From Planctomycetota bacterium (GTDB lineage: Bacteria > Planctomycetota > Planctomycetia > Pirellulales > Pirellulaceae), in assembly GCA_016872775.1 (NCBI GenBank), contig VGZA01000008.1, positions 1 to 64,000 of the forward strand: a stretch of 64,000 bases of DNA. Direction: 5' to 3'. The number at the start of each line of letters is the position of its first letter. Position 1 is the stretch's first letter. Made by a program: the position numbers and the translations under genes. The notes under the pieces were generated by a model, which did no database searches, was not told the DNA's origin, and was given only the letters and a program-made list of their open reading frames with translations. Shown here in pieces: positions 56,482 through 64,000 of this stretch.

Positions 56482-57706
56482 GCCATCCTCCGCGGTGGAA
56501 CGTCGCCCGATTCCGCTCAGCGTACCCTGCCTCGACGGCCGGGAGATGGAATATGTGCGCGAGTGCCTGGAGACGAACTGGATCTCGTCGGCCGGCCCGT
56601 TTGTAACGAAGTTTGAAGCCGAACTCGCCGCGCGAATCGGTGTTCCGCACGCGGTCGCCACCAGTTCAGGAACCGCCGCCCTGCACCTTGCCTTGCTTGC
56701 CGCCGACGTTCAGCGCAATGACGAGGTGATCGTACCGACGCTCACATTCATTGCCACGGCAAACGCGGTGCGGTATGTCGGCGCATGGCCGGTATTCGTC
56801 GACGCCGAATCGAAACACTGGCAGATCGACGTGGAACTGGTGCGCCGCTTTCTGGAGGAGCATTGCGAGATGCGCGACGGCCGGCTGGTCAATTGCCGCA
56901 CCTGGCGGCGCGTGCGCGCCATCCTGCCCGTACATCTGCTGGGACATCCCGCGGATCTCGAACCGCTCTTGGAACTCGCTCGGCGATTCTCCCTGACGGT
57001 CATCGAGGACTGTGCGGAGAGCCTGGGCGCCGAATATCATTCTCGGCCGACGGGCTCCTGGGGCATCGCCGGCTGTTTCAGTTTCAACGGTAACAAGACC
57101 TTTTCCACGGGCGGAGGAGGCATGCTCGTGACGCGCGACGAGTCGCTGGCGCTGCGAGCCAGGCATCTCTCGACGCAGGCCAAGTCGGGAACGGACGAGT
57201 ACATCCATGACGATGTCGGATTCAACTATCGCATGCCGAACATACTCGCGGCAATTGGCTGCGCTCAACTGGAGCGATTCGAAATACTGCTCGATTCCAA
57301 GCGACAGATCGCCGCTCACTACCGACGAGCCCTCGCCGGCGTGCCAGGCCTTACTTTTCCGATCGAAGCGCTCGATGTTCGCTCGTCCAACTGGCTGTCG
57401 ACCGTGCGGATCGACGCCGCAGCGTTCGGCAGCTCAAGTCGGCAATTGCGGGAGATCTTGCGACAGGCGTCCGTCGAATCGCGGCCGCTCTGGCAGCCGA
57501 TGCACCTGAGTCCCGCCCATCGCGGCGCACCTCATCTTCTGTCAGGAGTTGCCGAACAGCTTTACGAAGACTGCCTGAGTCTTCCATCCTCGGCGGACCT
57601 TGCGGATTCATCGTTGCGGTACGTCGTCGATACCATCCGTGGCGCGGCGCGGGAAGACTCGCGCGACGGACGATCCCCGCCTGCCCAGCTGCGCGGCGCC
57701 GCTTAG
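56465..57706 (+). CDS. PLP-dependent 4-aminotransferase, LegC-like
   Basis: The 413-residue DegT/DnrJ/EryC1-type enzyme adds the 4-amino group to the keto sugar made by LegB. It has TSSGTAALHLALLAA (67-81), HLLGHPADLEPL, IEDCAESLGAEY with D182, the PLP-binding NGNKTFSTGGGG with Lys211, and NYRMPNILAAIGCAQLER. LegC, unlike PseC, delivers the equatorial amino group of the bacillosamine-like precursor; stereochemistry cannot be read from sequence. An upstream in-frame start at 56438 is inside legB and less likely. No LegH acetyltransferase gene follows, although one is needed next. Confidence 0.87.
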   Translation: MTTTSEPSSAVERRPIPLSVPCLDGREMEYVRECLETNWISSAGPFVTKFEAELAARIGVPHAVATSSGTAALHLALLAADVQRNDEVIVPTLTFIATANAVRYVGAWPVFVDAESKHWQIDVELVRRFLEEHCEMRDGRLVNCRTWRRVRAILPVHLLGHPADLEPLLELARRFSLTVIEDCAESLGAEYHSRPTGSWGIAGCFSFNGNKTFSTGGGGMLVTRDESLALRARHLSTQAKSGTDEYIHDDVGFNYRMPNILAAIGCAQLERFEILLDSKRQIAAHYRRALAGVPGLTFPIEALDVRSSNWLSTVRIDAAAFGSSSRQLREILRQASVESRPLWQPMHLSPAHRGAPHLLSGVAEQLYEDCLSLPSSADLADSSLRYVVDTIRGAAREDSRDGRSPPAQLRGAA

Positions 57707-57718
57707 GAGAACTGCAGA

Positions 57719-59242
57719 GTGTCGTTGGACCAACCATTCCCACCCATGGCATGCAACCGGGCGATCTTCCTGCCCTCCGCGGAATCCTCGTTGAAGGAGA
57801 TGCTCTATATCGCGCAGTGCCTGGAACGGCGCGGGACGCTGGTGCCGTCGTTCGTCATCCGCACGCCGATGCGCGAGCATTGGCTCGACGAGATCCGAAA
57901 GGCTGGTCATGAACTAATCGTCACTCCCGCGGCCCAGCGGGCCATCGTGGATCCCGAATTGCCGGCACAGGGCGACTCGGCAAAACCGGTCGACCCGACT
58001 CTAGACGCGGTGGGGCCGGCGATCGTTGCCCGGCTGCTGGCGGCGCCACGTCGGGTACTTCGGTGGGTCGGAAACCGGCTGATGCTCGATTCCCTCAGTC
58101 GGTATGCACGGGCCATGCGCCGGTTCCGGACGGACTGCAGGCAGGCCAGTCGACTGCTCGATCAACTCGTACCCGCACTGCTGGTTACACCCAGCGATCG
58201 CACGATCGGATTGGAGACCGCTTTGCTTGCGGAGGGTCGTCGGCGCGGTATTCCGTCGCTGGTGATCCCCTGGTGTCTCTGGACACCACGGTCCGAGGTT
58301 TACGCAAGAATGGAGCGATCAAACATCGAGCAAGCGGTGAACCTGGCGCGGCTCTTGAATCGGCGCGTGGCCCACCGTTTCCCGGGCCAGGTACTGGAAC
58401 AAGACGAACATCGATTGCTGTTTGCCCCCGGGGAGACGATCCTGGCGGCGAATCGGATGGGCATACTGCCGCCACGGCCTTTCGCTTTTTTTGGCGGCGG
58501 CGGCCTGGCCGACCGCGTGGCGGTCGAGAGCCCCGCCTTGCGCGCCGTCTGCCTCCAGCGGGGCGTGCCTGCGACGAACGTGCGATTGACCGGTCGAGCA
58601 TCGGCCGATCAGGTTGCAGCGCGATTGCGGCAGGGGCCGAGGTACCGCGCGCAACTGCAGATGGAGTTCGGCCTGCGCCCGCATCTCAAGACCATTCTCT
58701 GCGCCGTTCCGAACACGGCGGAACAGAATCTATGCAGCTGGACCCAGCATGAACAGGACACGCATCGGCTCTTTCAGGCGATGCGTTCCGCGGGCGCCTG
58801 CAACGTACTGCTGAACCTGCATCCCAAAAGCAACCCAGGGACCTACCGGGCGATTGCCGAACAGTACCGATTTACGATCGCCGAAGGGCGGGCGATCGAA
58901 GAACTGCTGCCAGCCTGCGATCTGTTTGTCAGCACGTTTTCGTCGACCATTGTCACCGCGATCGGGTGTCATAAACCGGTGTTGAATCTGGATATCTATG
59001 GGGCTCGCGACGATATGTTTGGGCGATGCCAGGGTGTCGTCACCGTACGTGACTGGGATGCGGCGGCGGTGGAGCTTCGTTCCCTGATCAGGGACGAAGT
59101 GCGATTCCAGCGACTGCTCGAAGCCCAGCAGGTAGATGCCTCACATTGGGGCATGTTCGACGGACATTGCGGGGCTCGACTGATGGTCGAAATGGAGAAC
59201 CTGGTACGCAATCGACTCGCGGCACGAAGAGAGGCGGCGTAA
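57719..59242 (+). CDS. GT-B-like surface-carbohydrate protein (candidate glycosyltransferase)
   Basis: 507 residues from a GTG nine bases after AGGAGA. I do not recognise a named family. The C-terminal half resembles GT-B or UDP-GlcNAc 2-epimerase-type folds: ILCAVPNTAEQNLCSWTQ, NVLLNLHPKSNPGTYRAIAE, and CDLFVSTFSSTIVTAIGCHK, where an H...P...K and the STFSST loop mimic nucleotide-sugar sites of CDP-glycerol glycerophosphotransferase-like and capsule transferases. The N-terminal half has no clear signature; one region (165-200) is Arg-rich. Inside the nonulosonic acid run, it is a candidate for transferring the sugar to its acceptor. It is not an acetyltransferase by any motif seen. Confidence 0.62.
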   Translation: MSLDQPFPPMACNRAIFLPSAESSLKEMLYIAQCLERRGTLVPSFVIRTPMREHWLDEIRKAGHELIVTPAAQRAIVDPELPAQGDSAKPVDPTLDAVGPAIVARLLAAPRRVLRWVGNRLMLDSLSRYARAMRRFRTDCRQASRLLDQLVPALLVTPSDRTIGLETALLAEGRRRGIPSLVIPWCLWTPRSEVYARMERSNIEQAVNLARLLNRRVAHRFPGQVLEQDEHRLLFAPGETILAANRMGILPPRPFAFFGGGGLADRVAVESPALRAVCLQRGVPATNVRLTGRASADQVAARLRQGPRYRAQLQMEFGLRPHLKTILCAVPNTAEQNLCSWTQHEQDTHRLFQAMRSAGACNVLLNLHPKSNPGTYRAIAEQYRFTIAEGRAIEELLPACDLFVSTFSSTIVTAIGCHKPVLNLDIYGARDDMFGRCQGVVTVRDWDAAAVELRSLIRDEVRFQRLLEAQQVDASHWGMFDGHCGARLMVEMENLVRNRLAARREAA

Positions 59243-59247
59243 GAACA

Positions 59248-60300
59248 ATGGATTCCTTCAAGATCGCTCAACATGATATTGGTCGAGGGGCAGGATGTTT
59301 CGTCATCGGCGAAGTCGCCCAGGCCCACGACGGCAGCCTGGGCATGGCCCACGCATTTATCGACGCGATTGCCGCGACCGGCGCGCATGCCGTCAAGTTC
59401 CAAACGCACCTCGCGACCGCGGAAAGTTCGCCCGAGGAACCGTGGCGCGTCAAGTTCAGCCGTCAGGATGCCAGCCGGTATGACTACTGGCGGCGGATGG
59501 AGTTCAGCGCCGATCAATGGCGCGGCTTGCGCGATCACGCGCGGGATGCCGGACTGGTGTTTCTCAGCAGCCCGTTTTCCGTGGAAGCCGTCACCTTGCT
59601 CGACCGCCTGGAAATGCCGGCTTGGAAGGTCGCGTCAGGCGAAGTCAACAATCCACTGCTGCTGGAAGTCATGTCCCGCACCGGCAAACCGGCAATGATC
59701 TCGAGTGGCATGTCGACCTGGGAGGAACTCGACGCCGCCGTGGCGCGTTTTCGCGAACAAAACTGTCCGGTCGCCTTGTTGCAATGCACCACAGCCTATC
59801 CCTGTCCACCCGAACGGATCGGGCTCGATGTGCTCGAACAGCTTCGCCAGCGATACAACGCTCCCGTCGGACTCTCCGACCACTCCGGAACAATCTACGC
59901 GGCGATTGCCGCCGCCACGATGGGCGCGAGTCTGATCGAACTGCACGTGACAATGAGTCGGGAGATGTTCGGCCCGGACGTACCGGCCTCCGTTACTACC
60001 AGCGAACTGCGGCAAGTGGTCGAGGGGGTGCGATTCGTGCATCGGGCCCTGTCCTCTCGAACCAACAAGGACCAGCAAGCCCAGGAAATGCAACCGTTGC
60101 GAGCGGCGTTTGGCAAGAGCCTGGTCGCACGCCACGCCCTGCCCGCCGGGACGATCCTCCGCAAGGAAGATCTGACGGCAAAGAAACCGGGCCGGGGAAT
60201 CCCGGCCTCCGAATTCCAGTCGGTCGTCGGCAAGCGAGTTTGCCGCGCGCTGAGCGCCGACGAATTCCTGCGTCTCGACGATTTTGCGGGCGCGGGTTGA
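59248..60300 (+). CDS. Nonulosonic acid synthase, LegI/NeuB family
   Basis: Condenses the 6-deoxy-2,4-diamido hexose released by LegG with phosphoenolpyruvate to give the nine-carbon legionaminic-type acid. The 350 residues contain an N-terminal TIM barrel: FVIGEVAQAHDGSLGMAHAF, AVKFQTHLATAESSP, FLSSPFSVEAVTLLDRLEMP, WKVASGEVNNPLLLEV, ALLQCTTAYPCPPERIGL and VGLSDHSGTIYAAIAAATMG. A C-terminal SAF/antifreeze-like domain (KSLVARHALPAGTILRKEDL, KPGRGIPASEF) follows at ~285-345. Metal and PEP ligands are expected in these barrel segments. Starts five bases after the previous stop. Confidence 0.93.
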   Translation: MDSFKIAQHDIGRGAGCFVIGEVAQAHDGSLGMAHAFIDAIAATGAHAVKFQTHLATAESSPEEPWRVKFSRQDASRYDYWRRMEFSADQWRGLRDHARDAGLVFLSSPFSVEAVTLLDRLEMPAWKVASGEVNNPLLLEVMSRTGKPAMISSGMSTWEELDAAVARFREQNCPVALLQCTTAYPCPPERIGLDVLEQLRQRYNAPVGLSDHSGTIYAAIAAATMGASLIELHVTMSREMFGPDVPASVTTSELRQVVEGVRFVHRALSSRTNKDQQAQEMQPLRAAFGKSLVARHALPAGTILRKEDLTAKKPGRGIPASEFQSVVGKRVCRALSADEFLRLDDFAGAG

Positions 60301-60331
60301 CTCATCGATCGAACATGGAGAAAGGCCGTCC

Positions 60332-61543
60332 ATGACAACCAGGAAAGTCTGCGTGGCGATCACCGCCCGCGCCAGCTACTCGCGAGTTCGATCCGCATTG
60401 TGCGCCATCCAGAACGATCGGCGCCTTGAGTTGCAGATCGTCGCCGCGGCGTCCTCGGTGCTCGATCGCTATGGCAACGCCGTCAAGTTCATCCAGCAGG
60501 ATGGATTTCCCGTCCACGCACGCATCTTCAATATTGTCGAAGGCGAAAACCTGGTGACCTCGGCCAAGTCGACGGGGTTGGGACTCGTGGAGATGGCGAC
60601 CGTCCTGGCCAACCTTGAGCCCGACATGGTGGTGACGATCGCCGACCGTTACGAGACGATCGCGACATCGATTGCGGCCGCCTACATGAATATCCCGCTG
60701 GTGCATCTGCAAGGCGGTGAAATCACGGGATCGATTGATGAAAAAGTCCGCCACGCCAACACCAAGCTGGCTGACATCCATTTCGTCTGCTCGACGCGCG
60801 CCCGTGACCGCGTCATCCGCATGGGAGAATGCCCCGAACGCGTCTTCGTCACCGGCTGCCCGTCCATCGACCTTGCGGATGAGATTCTGAAGGATCCGAC
60901 GCCCGAAGCCGACCCGTTTCGTCGATTCGGCGGCGTCGGCCCGGAACTGGACCTGAGCAGCGGTTACTTGATCGTGCTGCAACATCCGGTGACGACGGAG
61001 TACGAATCCGCGCGCGGCCAGGCCTGGGAAACGCTGCGCGCCATCGCGGAACTTGACATGCCGACACTCTGGTTCTGGCCGAACGTCGATGCGGGGTCGG
61101 ACGGAACCTCGAATGCCCTCCGATCTTTCCGCGAACTCCACAATCCGCGCAATATTCACTTCTTCAAGCATGTCGACTCGCTGCAGTTTCTGCGACTGGC
61201 CTACCACAGCCGCGCGATTGTCGGCAACTCCAGCGTCGCGATCCGCGAGTGCTCCTACTTGGGTGTCCCAGCCGTCAATATCGGCACACGCCAGCAAGGG
61301 CGCGACCGGGGAAGCAATGTGATCGACGTGGAGCATCACCAATCGGAAATCGTACGGGCAGTCAGATCGCATATCCGCCACGGACGATTTGCCAGCGATC
61401 CACTGTATGGCGACGGCCAGTCGGGACGGCGCATCGCCGATCTATTGGCAACCGTTCCGCTGTCGATCGACAAGACGCTGTACGAAGGCGAAGTGCTTCC
61501 GGAAGCGGCTCGCGGCCGCACCAGTGCACGACAGGCGGCGTAG
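60332..61543 (+). CDS. Hydrolysing NDP-sugar 2-epimerase, LegG/NeuC family
   Basis: Removes the nucleotide from, and 2-epimerises, the activated diamino sugar to give a free hexose for LegI. 403 residues. ITARASYSRVRSALCAI is the substrate-loop form of the family's TGTRAEYG; GGEITGSIDEKVRHANTKLA near 128-147 and VFVTGCPSIDLAD follow, then the hydrolase/epimerase GYLIVLQHPVTTEYESA and HSRAIVGNSSVAIRECSYLG segments with GTRQQGRDRG. NeuC proteins act on UDP-GlcNAc, LegG on GDP- or UDP-linked diacetamido sugars; the neighbours suggest the latter. RBS AAAGG seven bases upstream. Confidence 0.92.
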   Translation: MTTRKVCVAITARASYSRVRSALCAIQNDRRLELQIVAAASSVLDRYGNAVKFIQQDGFPVHARIFNIVEGENLVTSAKSTGLGLVEMATVLANLEPDMVVTIADRYETIATSIAAAYMNIPLVHLQGGEITGSIDEKVRHANTKLADIHFVCSTRARDRVIRMGECPERVFVTGCPSIDLADEILKDPTPEADPFRRFGGVGPELDLSSGYLIVLQHPVTTEYESARGQAWETLRAIAELDMPTLWFWPNVDAGSDGTSNALRSFRELHNPRNIHFFKHVDSLQFLRLAYHSRAIVGNSSVAIRECSYLGVPAVNIGTRQQGRDRGSNVIDVEHHQSEIVRAVRSHIRHGRFASDPLYGDGQSGRRIADLLATVPLSIDKTLYEGEVLPEAARGRTSARQAA

Positions 61544-61573
61544 AGGCATGCATCGCGGAAAGGAGTCGCTGGC

Positions 61574-62305
61574 ATGGCGGAACGGACGGAAATCCTGGCT
61601 CTGATCCCGGCGCGCGGCGGATCGAAGGGAATTCCCGGCAAGAATATCCGGCTGCTGGGTGGGCGGCCGTTGATCGATTATGCCTGGGCCGCCGCGTCGG
61701 GCTGTCCCAGCGTCACGCGCATCATCGTCGATACGGACTCCGACGCCATAGCGGCGGTGGCGCGACAACGCGGAGCAGAGGTACCTTACCTGCGCCCCGC
61801 GGACCTTGCGCAGGACGCGACGCCCACCATCGATGTTGTGATCCATGCGCTCCGTTGGCTGGCGGATCATCAAGACTATCGTCCGGAGATTGTGCTGCTG
61901 CTGCAACCAACCGCTCCGCTGCGAACCAGTGCTCACCTCGCGGAAGCATTGCGGCGACTTCAGAATGAACCTGGCGCCGACGCCATCGTAAGCGTCAGCG
62001 CGGTACCGGCACACTACAACCCGCTATGGCAATATCGGCTGGACGACGGCACGTTGCGTCTGTTCTGTGGCGGCGCACCTGGCGACGTCGTGCGACGCCG
62101 GCAGGATTTGCCGCCGACCTATATTCGCAACGGCGCCATCTACGCCACGCGGACGGAAACCGTGCTCCGCGGCTCGTTGTACGGGGAACGCTGTCTGGCT
62201 TATGAGATGCCCGCGGAGTTGCATCTGAACATCGACACCTGGGAAGACTGGCAGCGGGCGGAAGCTTTGTTGGAACAGAAGGAGATGTGGCGTGCGGCAA
62301 GCTGA
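61574..62305 (+). CDS. CMP-nonulosonate cytidylyltransferase, LegF/NeuA family
   Basis: Activates the nonulosonic acid with CTP to the CMP-sugar. 243 residues with IPARGGSKGIPGKNIRLLGG (11-30) binding CTP phosphates, IIVDTDSDAIAAVARQRGAE, LLLQPTAPLRTSAHLAEAL, YIRNGAIYATRTETVL, and the metal-binding AELHLNIDTWEDWQRAEA near the end. This is the LegF/NeuA order and length. The next gene overlaps its last 14 bases. RBS AAGGAG nine bases before the ATG. Confidence 0.94.
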   Translation: MAERTEILALIPARGGSKGIPGKNIRLLGGRPLIDYAWAAASGCPSVTRIIVDTDSDAIAAVARQRGAEVPYLRPADLAQDATPTIDVVIHALRWLADHQDYRPEIVLLLQPTAPLRTSAHLAEALRRLQNEPGADAIVSVSAVPAHYNPLWQYRLDDGTLRLFCGGAPGDVVRRRQDLPPTYIRNGAIYATRTETVLRGSLYGERCLAYEMPAELHLNIDTWEDWQRAEALLEQKEMWRAAS

Positions 62306-63623
62306 TGTGGTTCTGTTCGTCGAACATGTGTCTCGGGAACTGGATATCGCCTGCGTGATCCGGCATCTTGCCTGGCAGCGTTTCGGCATGGAAGTCGGCG
62401 TGGCGTCGCTGACGCAGGGGTTGGAACAGACATTGCGTGGAACGCCGCCCAGCGTGATTGCAGTTCCCTACTTCTATTCCCGACGCGACATGGGCATTCG
62501 CGAAATTCTCATGCGCTGGCCGGGGGTGCGCGTGGTCAACCTGGCATATGAACAACTGGTATCCCCTGGCAATCAACAATTTAAAGTGCCCCGGGACCCG
62601 ATCGCCCGCGAACATGTGTTACACCTGGCCGTCGGCGATTTTTTCCGCGAATTTCTGGTCCGGCATGGCGTGCCCAGAGATCGGGTACTGATGAGCGGGA
62701 GCCTGGCCTGTTCCTTGTACCTGGCGCCTTACCGCCGCTATTTTGAATCACAGCGCGCGCGGATGGCGACTCAGTACGGACTGGAAATAAATCGTCCCTG
62801 GGTGTTTTTCCCCGAAAACTACGGCGCGGCATTTTTTTCCGATCGGGAAGTGGAGCGGCGCGTTCGCGAAGGCTGCGACCGCCGGGACGTTGAAGAATAC
62901 CGCCGCACCTCCCGCGATTCCCTGACGCAGGTTGCGGACTGGTGCCGACACGCCGCGCTCCACGAAGATGTTGAAATCATCATCCGGCCGCGACCCGCCA
63001 CTTCGGTCGACACCCTGCGCGCATCGTTCCGTGAGGCCGCCGGGGAACTGCCGCCCGACCGGCTGCACTTCATCAAACAGGAGTCCGTCCGCCAATGGAC
63101 GCTGGCCTGCGATACCGTGGTCTCGTCCTTCAGTACAACCCTGGTCGAGGCGGCGGTTGCGGATCGTCCGGCCTATCTGCTGATGCCCTCCCCCCTGCCC
63201 CGCTCAATGCATTGCGAGTGGCACGATCTGGCACCGAAAATCGCGACCGCCGATGAATTCCAGCGTCTGCTGCGCGAAGGCCCGTCGCCGTTTGCCACTT
63301 CGTTGCTCCGCCAATGGGCACAACTCGAACTACTCAGCTACGGCGATCCGATCTCCAAAGTTGCCGCGATTCTCGCCGCGGCTGTGGGACGCGATTGCCA
63401 TCTGCCTCCGGTCCCCTCGGCACCCGTCCTCGACCGGATGCGGCTCCAATGGAAGCGATCCAGGCGGCAATGGAAGCAACGACTATTGACTTCAACCGCA
63501 TCTCCAGCCGCGAATCCCTGCGAATCCCCCGATGCGTTTGATACGCACGATGTCGATGAACGGACCGCCGCATGGGAACAGACGCTCGACCTGCCTTCCC
63601 GGGATCTCCGAGCCTGTGCGTAA
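62292..63623 (+). CDS. Surface carbohydrate biosynthesis protein, GT-B-like
   Basis: The 443-residue product begins with GTG, seven bases after AAGGAGA, overlapping the cytidylyltransferase gene. ADVVLFVEHVSRELDIACVI is a short nucleotide-binding-like first strand; RWPGVRVVNLAYEQLVSPGN and VLMSGSLACSLYL follow. The C-terminal half has EIIIRPRPATSVDTLRASFR and LACDTVVSSFSTTLVEAAVA, similar in layout to the STFSST segment of the gene at 57719 and to polysaccharide/sialyl-type GT-B enzymes. It resembles proteins annotated as surface carbohydrate biosynthesis in Legionella and Leptospira nonulosonic loci. Exact reaction unknown; CMP-sugar transferase is a candidate. The C-terminal ~60 residues are low complexity. 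Confidence 0.65.
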   Translation: MRQADVVLFVEHVSRELDIACVIRHLAWQRFGMEVGVASLTQGLEQTLRGTPPSVIAVPYFYSRRDMGIREILMRWPGVRVVNLAYEQLVSPGNQQFKVPRDPIAREHVLHLAVGDFFREFLVRHGVPRDRVLMSGSLACSLYLAPYRRYFESQRARMATQYGLEINRPWVFFPENYGAAFFSDREVERRVREGCDRRDVEEYRRTSRDSLTQVADWCRHAALHEDVEIIIRPRPATSVDTLRASFREAAGELPPDRLHFIKQESVRQWTLACDTVVSSFSTTLVEAAVADRPAYLLMPSPLPRSMHCEWHDLAPKIATADEFQRLLREGPSPFATSLLRQWAQLELLSYGDPISKVAAILAAAVGRDCHLPPVPSAPVLDRMRLQWKRSRRQWKQRLLTSTASPAANPCESPDAFDTHDVDERTAAWEQTLDLPSRDLRACA

Positions 63624-63747
63624 CGAACGACATAATGCGGCTCCGTGACCCGCATGGGAGAGTTCGATAAAGAGTGTCCCGCTGGACGCAAAGTTCGACG
63701 GGCAGTTATCTTGTCGGTTCCGTCCCAGCCTACTCCGGAGTTCTGCC

Positions 63748-64000
63748 ATGTCCGCGATTCAAGTCAAAGTGCATGCCCCGAGCGGAACAATCATTCTCAA
63801 CCGCCCCGAACGCCGCAATGCCCTGTCGCGGGAGATGCTGCGGCAAATTATTCAGGCGTTCCATGATCTGCACCAGGAAAAGCGCGTACGGGCGGTGATC
63901 CTGACCGGGGCAGGCAGCGCGTTTTGCGCAGGCATGGACCTGGCCGAAATGCAGGCCACCGCGAAGGAGCCCGATGCCCAAGCCCAATGGTATAACGACT
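63748..64000 (+). CDS. Enoyl-CoA hydratase/isomerase family protein, N-terminal part (runs off right edge)
   Basis: About 84 codons are visible. After GGAG-ttctgcc-ATG the product reads MSAIQVKVHAPSGTIILNRP, then ERRNALSREMLRQIIQAFHD, VRAVILTGAGSAFCAGMDLA, which is the crotonase start: NRPERRNAL, the first oxyanion-hole segment, and AFCAGMDL, matching the family's AFCAGADL with the second oxyanion strand. The catalytic Glu residues lie beyond the window. Hydratase, isomerase or related activity cannot be separated. It is not part of the nonulosonic acid run: 124 bp separate it from the last gene. Confidence 0.88.
   Translation, partial: MSAIQVKVHAPSGTIILNRPERRNALSREMLRQIIQAFHDLHQEKRVRAVILTGAGSAFCAGMDLAEMQATAKEPDAQAQWYND

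Noticed and set aside
59248-62305. neuB-neuC-neuA as a sialic acid (Neu5Ac) pathway
   Set aside because: The preceding nucleotidyltransferase, 4,6-dehydratase and aminotransferase make a 6-deoxy-diamino precursor, which fits legionaminic-type acids rather than Neu5Ac.
1-64000. tRNA or rRNA genes, integrase attachment sites, complete insertion sequences
   Set aside because: None seen on reading intergenic regions; no transposase or integrase motif in any frame.

Overview
The window reads as chromosomal DNA of a planctomycete, probably of the Pirellulales type. GC content is high, and several gene types are ones I associate with that phylum: a secreted tyrosine/valine-repeat protein, a secreted PQQ-like WPQWRG protein, a DUF1573 protein, a lipoprotein joining a phosphoesterase domain to a tetraheme cytochrome, lipid A genes (lpxD, lpxI), a DUF4416 protein, and a beta-lysylated EF-P system. 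Short dispersed palindromes between genes fit too. The species cannot be named from sequence alone. No rRNA, tRNA, CRISPR array or complete insertion sequence was seen.

Layout. 0-12 kb: housekeeping and catabolic genes, including an M20 hydrolase cut by the left edge, rdgB, a pdxA-type dehydrogenase coupled to a DUF1537 acid-sugar kinase, Nif3, an MFS carrier, an ArsR regulator, cutC, a secreted beta-propeller and lpxD-lpxI. 12-19 kb: a secreted repeat protein, a BRCT/MerR/TPR fusion, an iron alcohol dehydrogenase, and thyA-folA plus an NTF2-like protein. 19-22 kb: the EF-P modification set epmA-efp/epmB. 22-33 kb: M48 peptidase, BON, STAS, tpx, an ABC-2 permease, a TIM barrel/UbiA/TIM barrel trio related to the ebo group, 5-formyl-THF cyclo-ligase, an FGGY kinase and an MsbA-like exporter. 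33-47 kb: RNase R, a YhaM-like nuclease, a short archaeal/eukaryotic-type ProRS, DUF4416, a WecA-like transferase coupled to an O-antigen ligase/TPR protein, DUF1573, the phosphoesterase-cytochrome and an ABC ATPase. 47-50.4 kb: an orphan AtuA C-terminal-like domain followed by lutABC.

50.4-63.6 kb is the most coherent system: twelve co-directional genes with short gaps or overlaps. HisF-like, HisH-like and WbpG/PseA/PtmG-type amidotransferase genes come first, then a PtmH-like methyltransferase, a PtmE-like CBS-nucleotidyltransferase, LegB-like dehydratase, LegC-like aminotransferase, LegI/NeuB, LegG/NeuC and LegF/NeuA. Two GT-B-like surface-carbohydrate proteins are interleaved. Together they predict a CMP-activated legionaminic-acid-type nonulosonic acid carrying an acetimidoyl, possibly N-methyl-acetimidoyl, group and destined for the cell surface. 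The expected LegH N-acetyltransferase is absent. The HisF-like protein has Glu where IGP synthase has a catalytic Asp. The right edge cuts an enoyl-CoA hydratase gene.

Several repeat families lie between genes. They include a composite of a heptamer array plus a palindrome (two copies), a ~75-bp element in two inverted copies, identical 19-bp palindromes, and a cluster of CTCGAAAC palindromes upstream of rnr.
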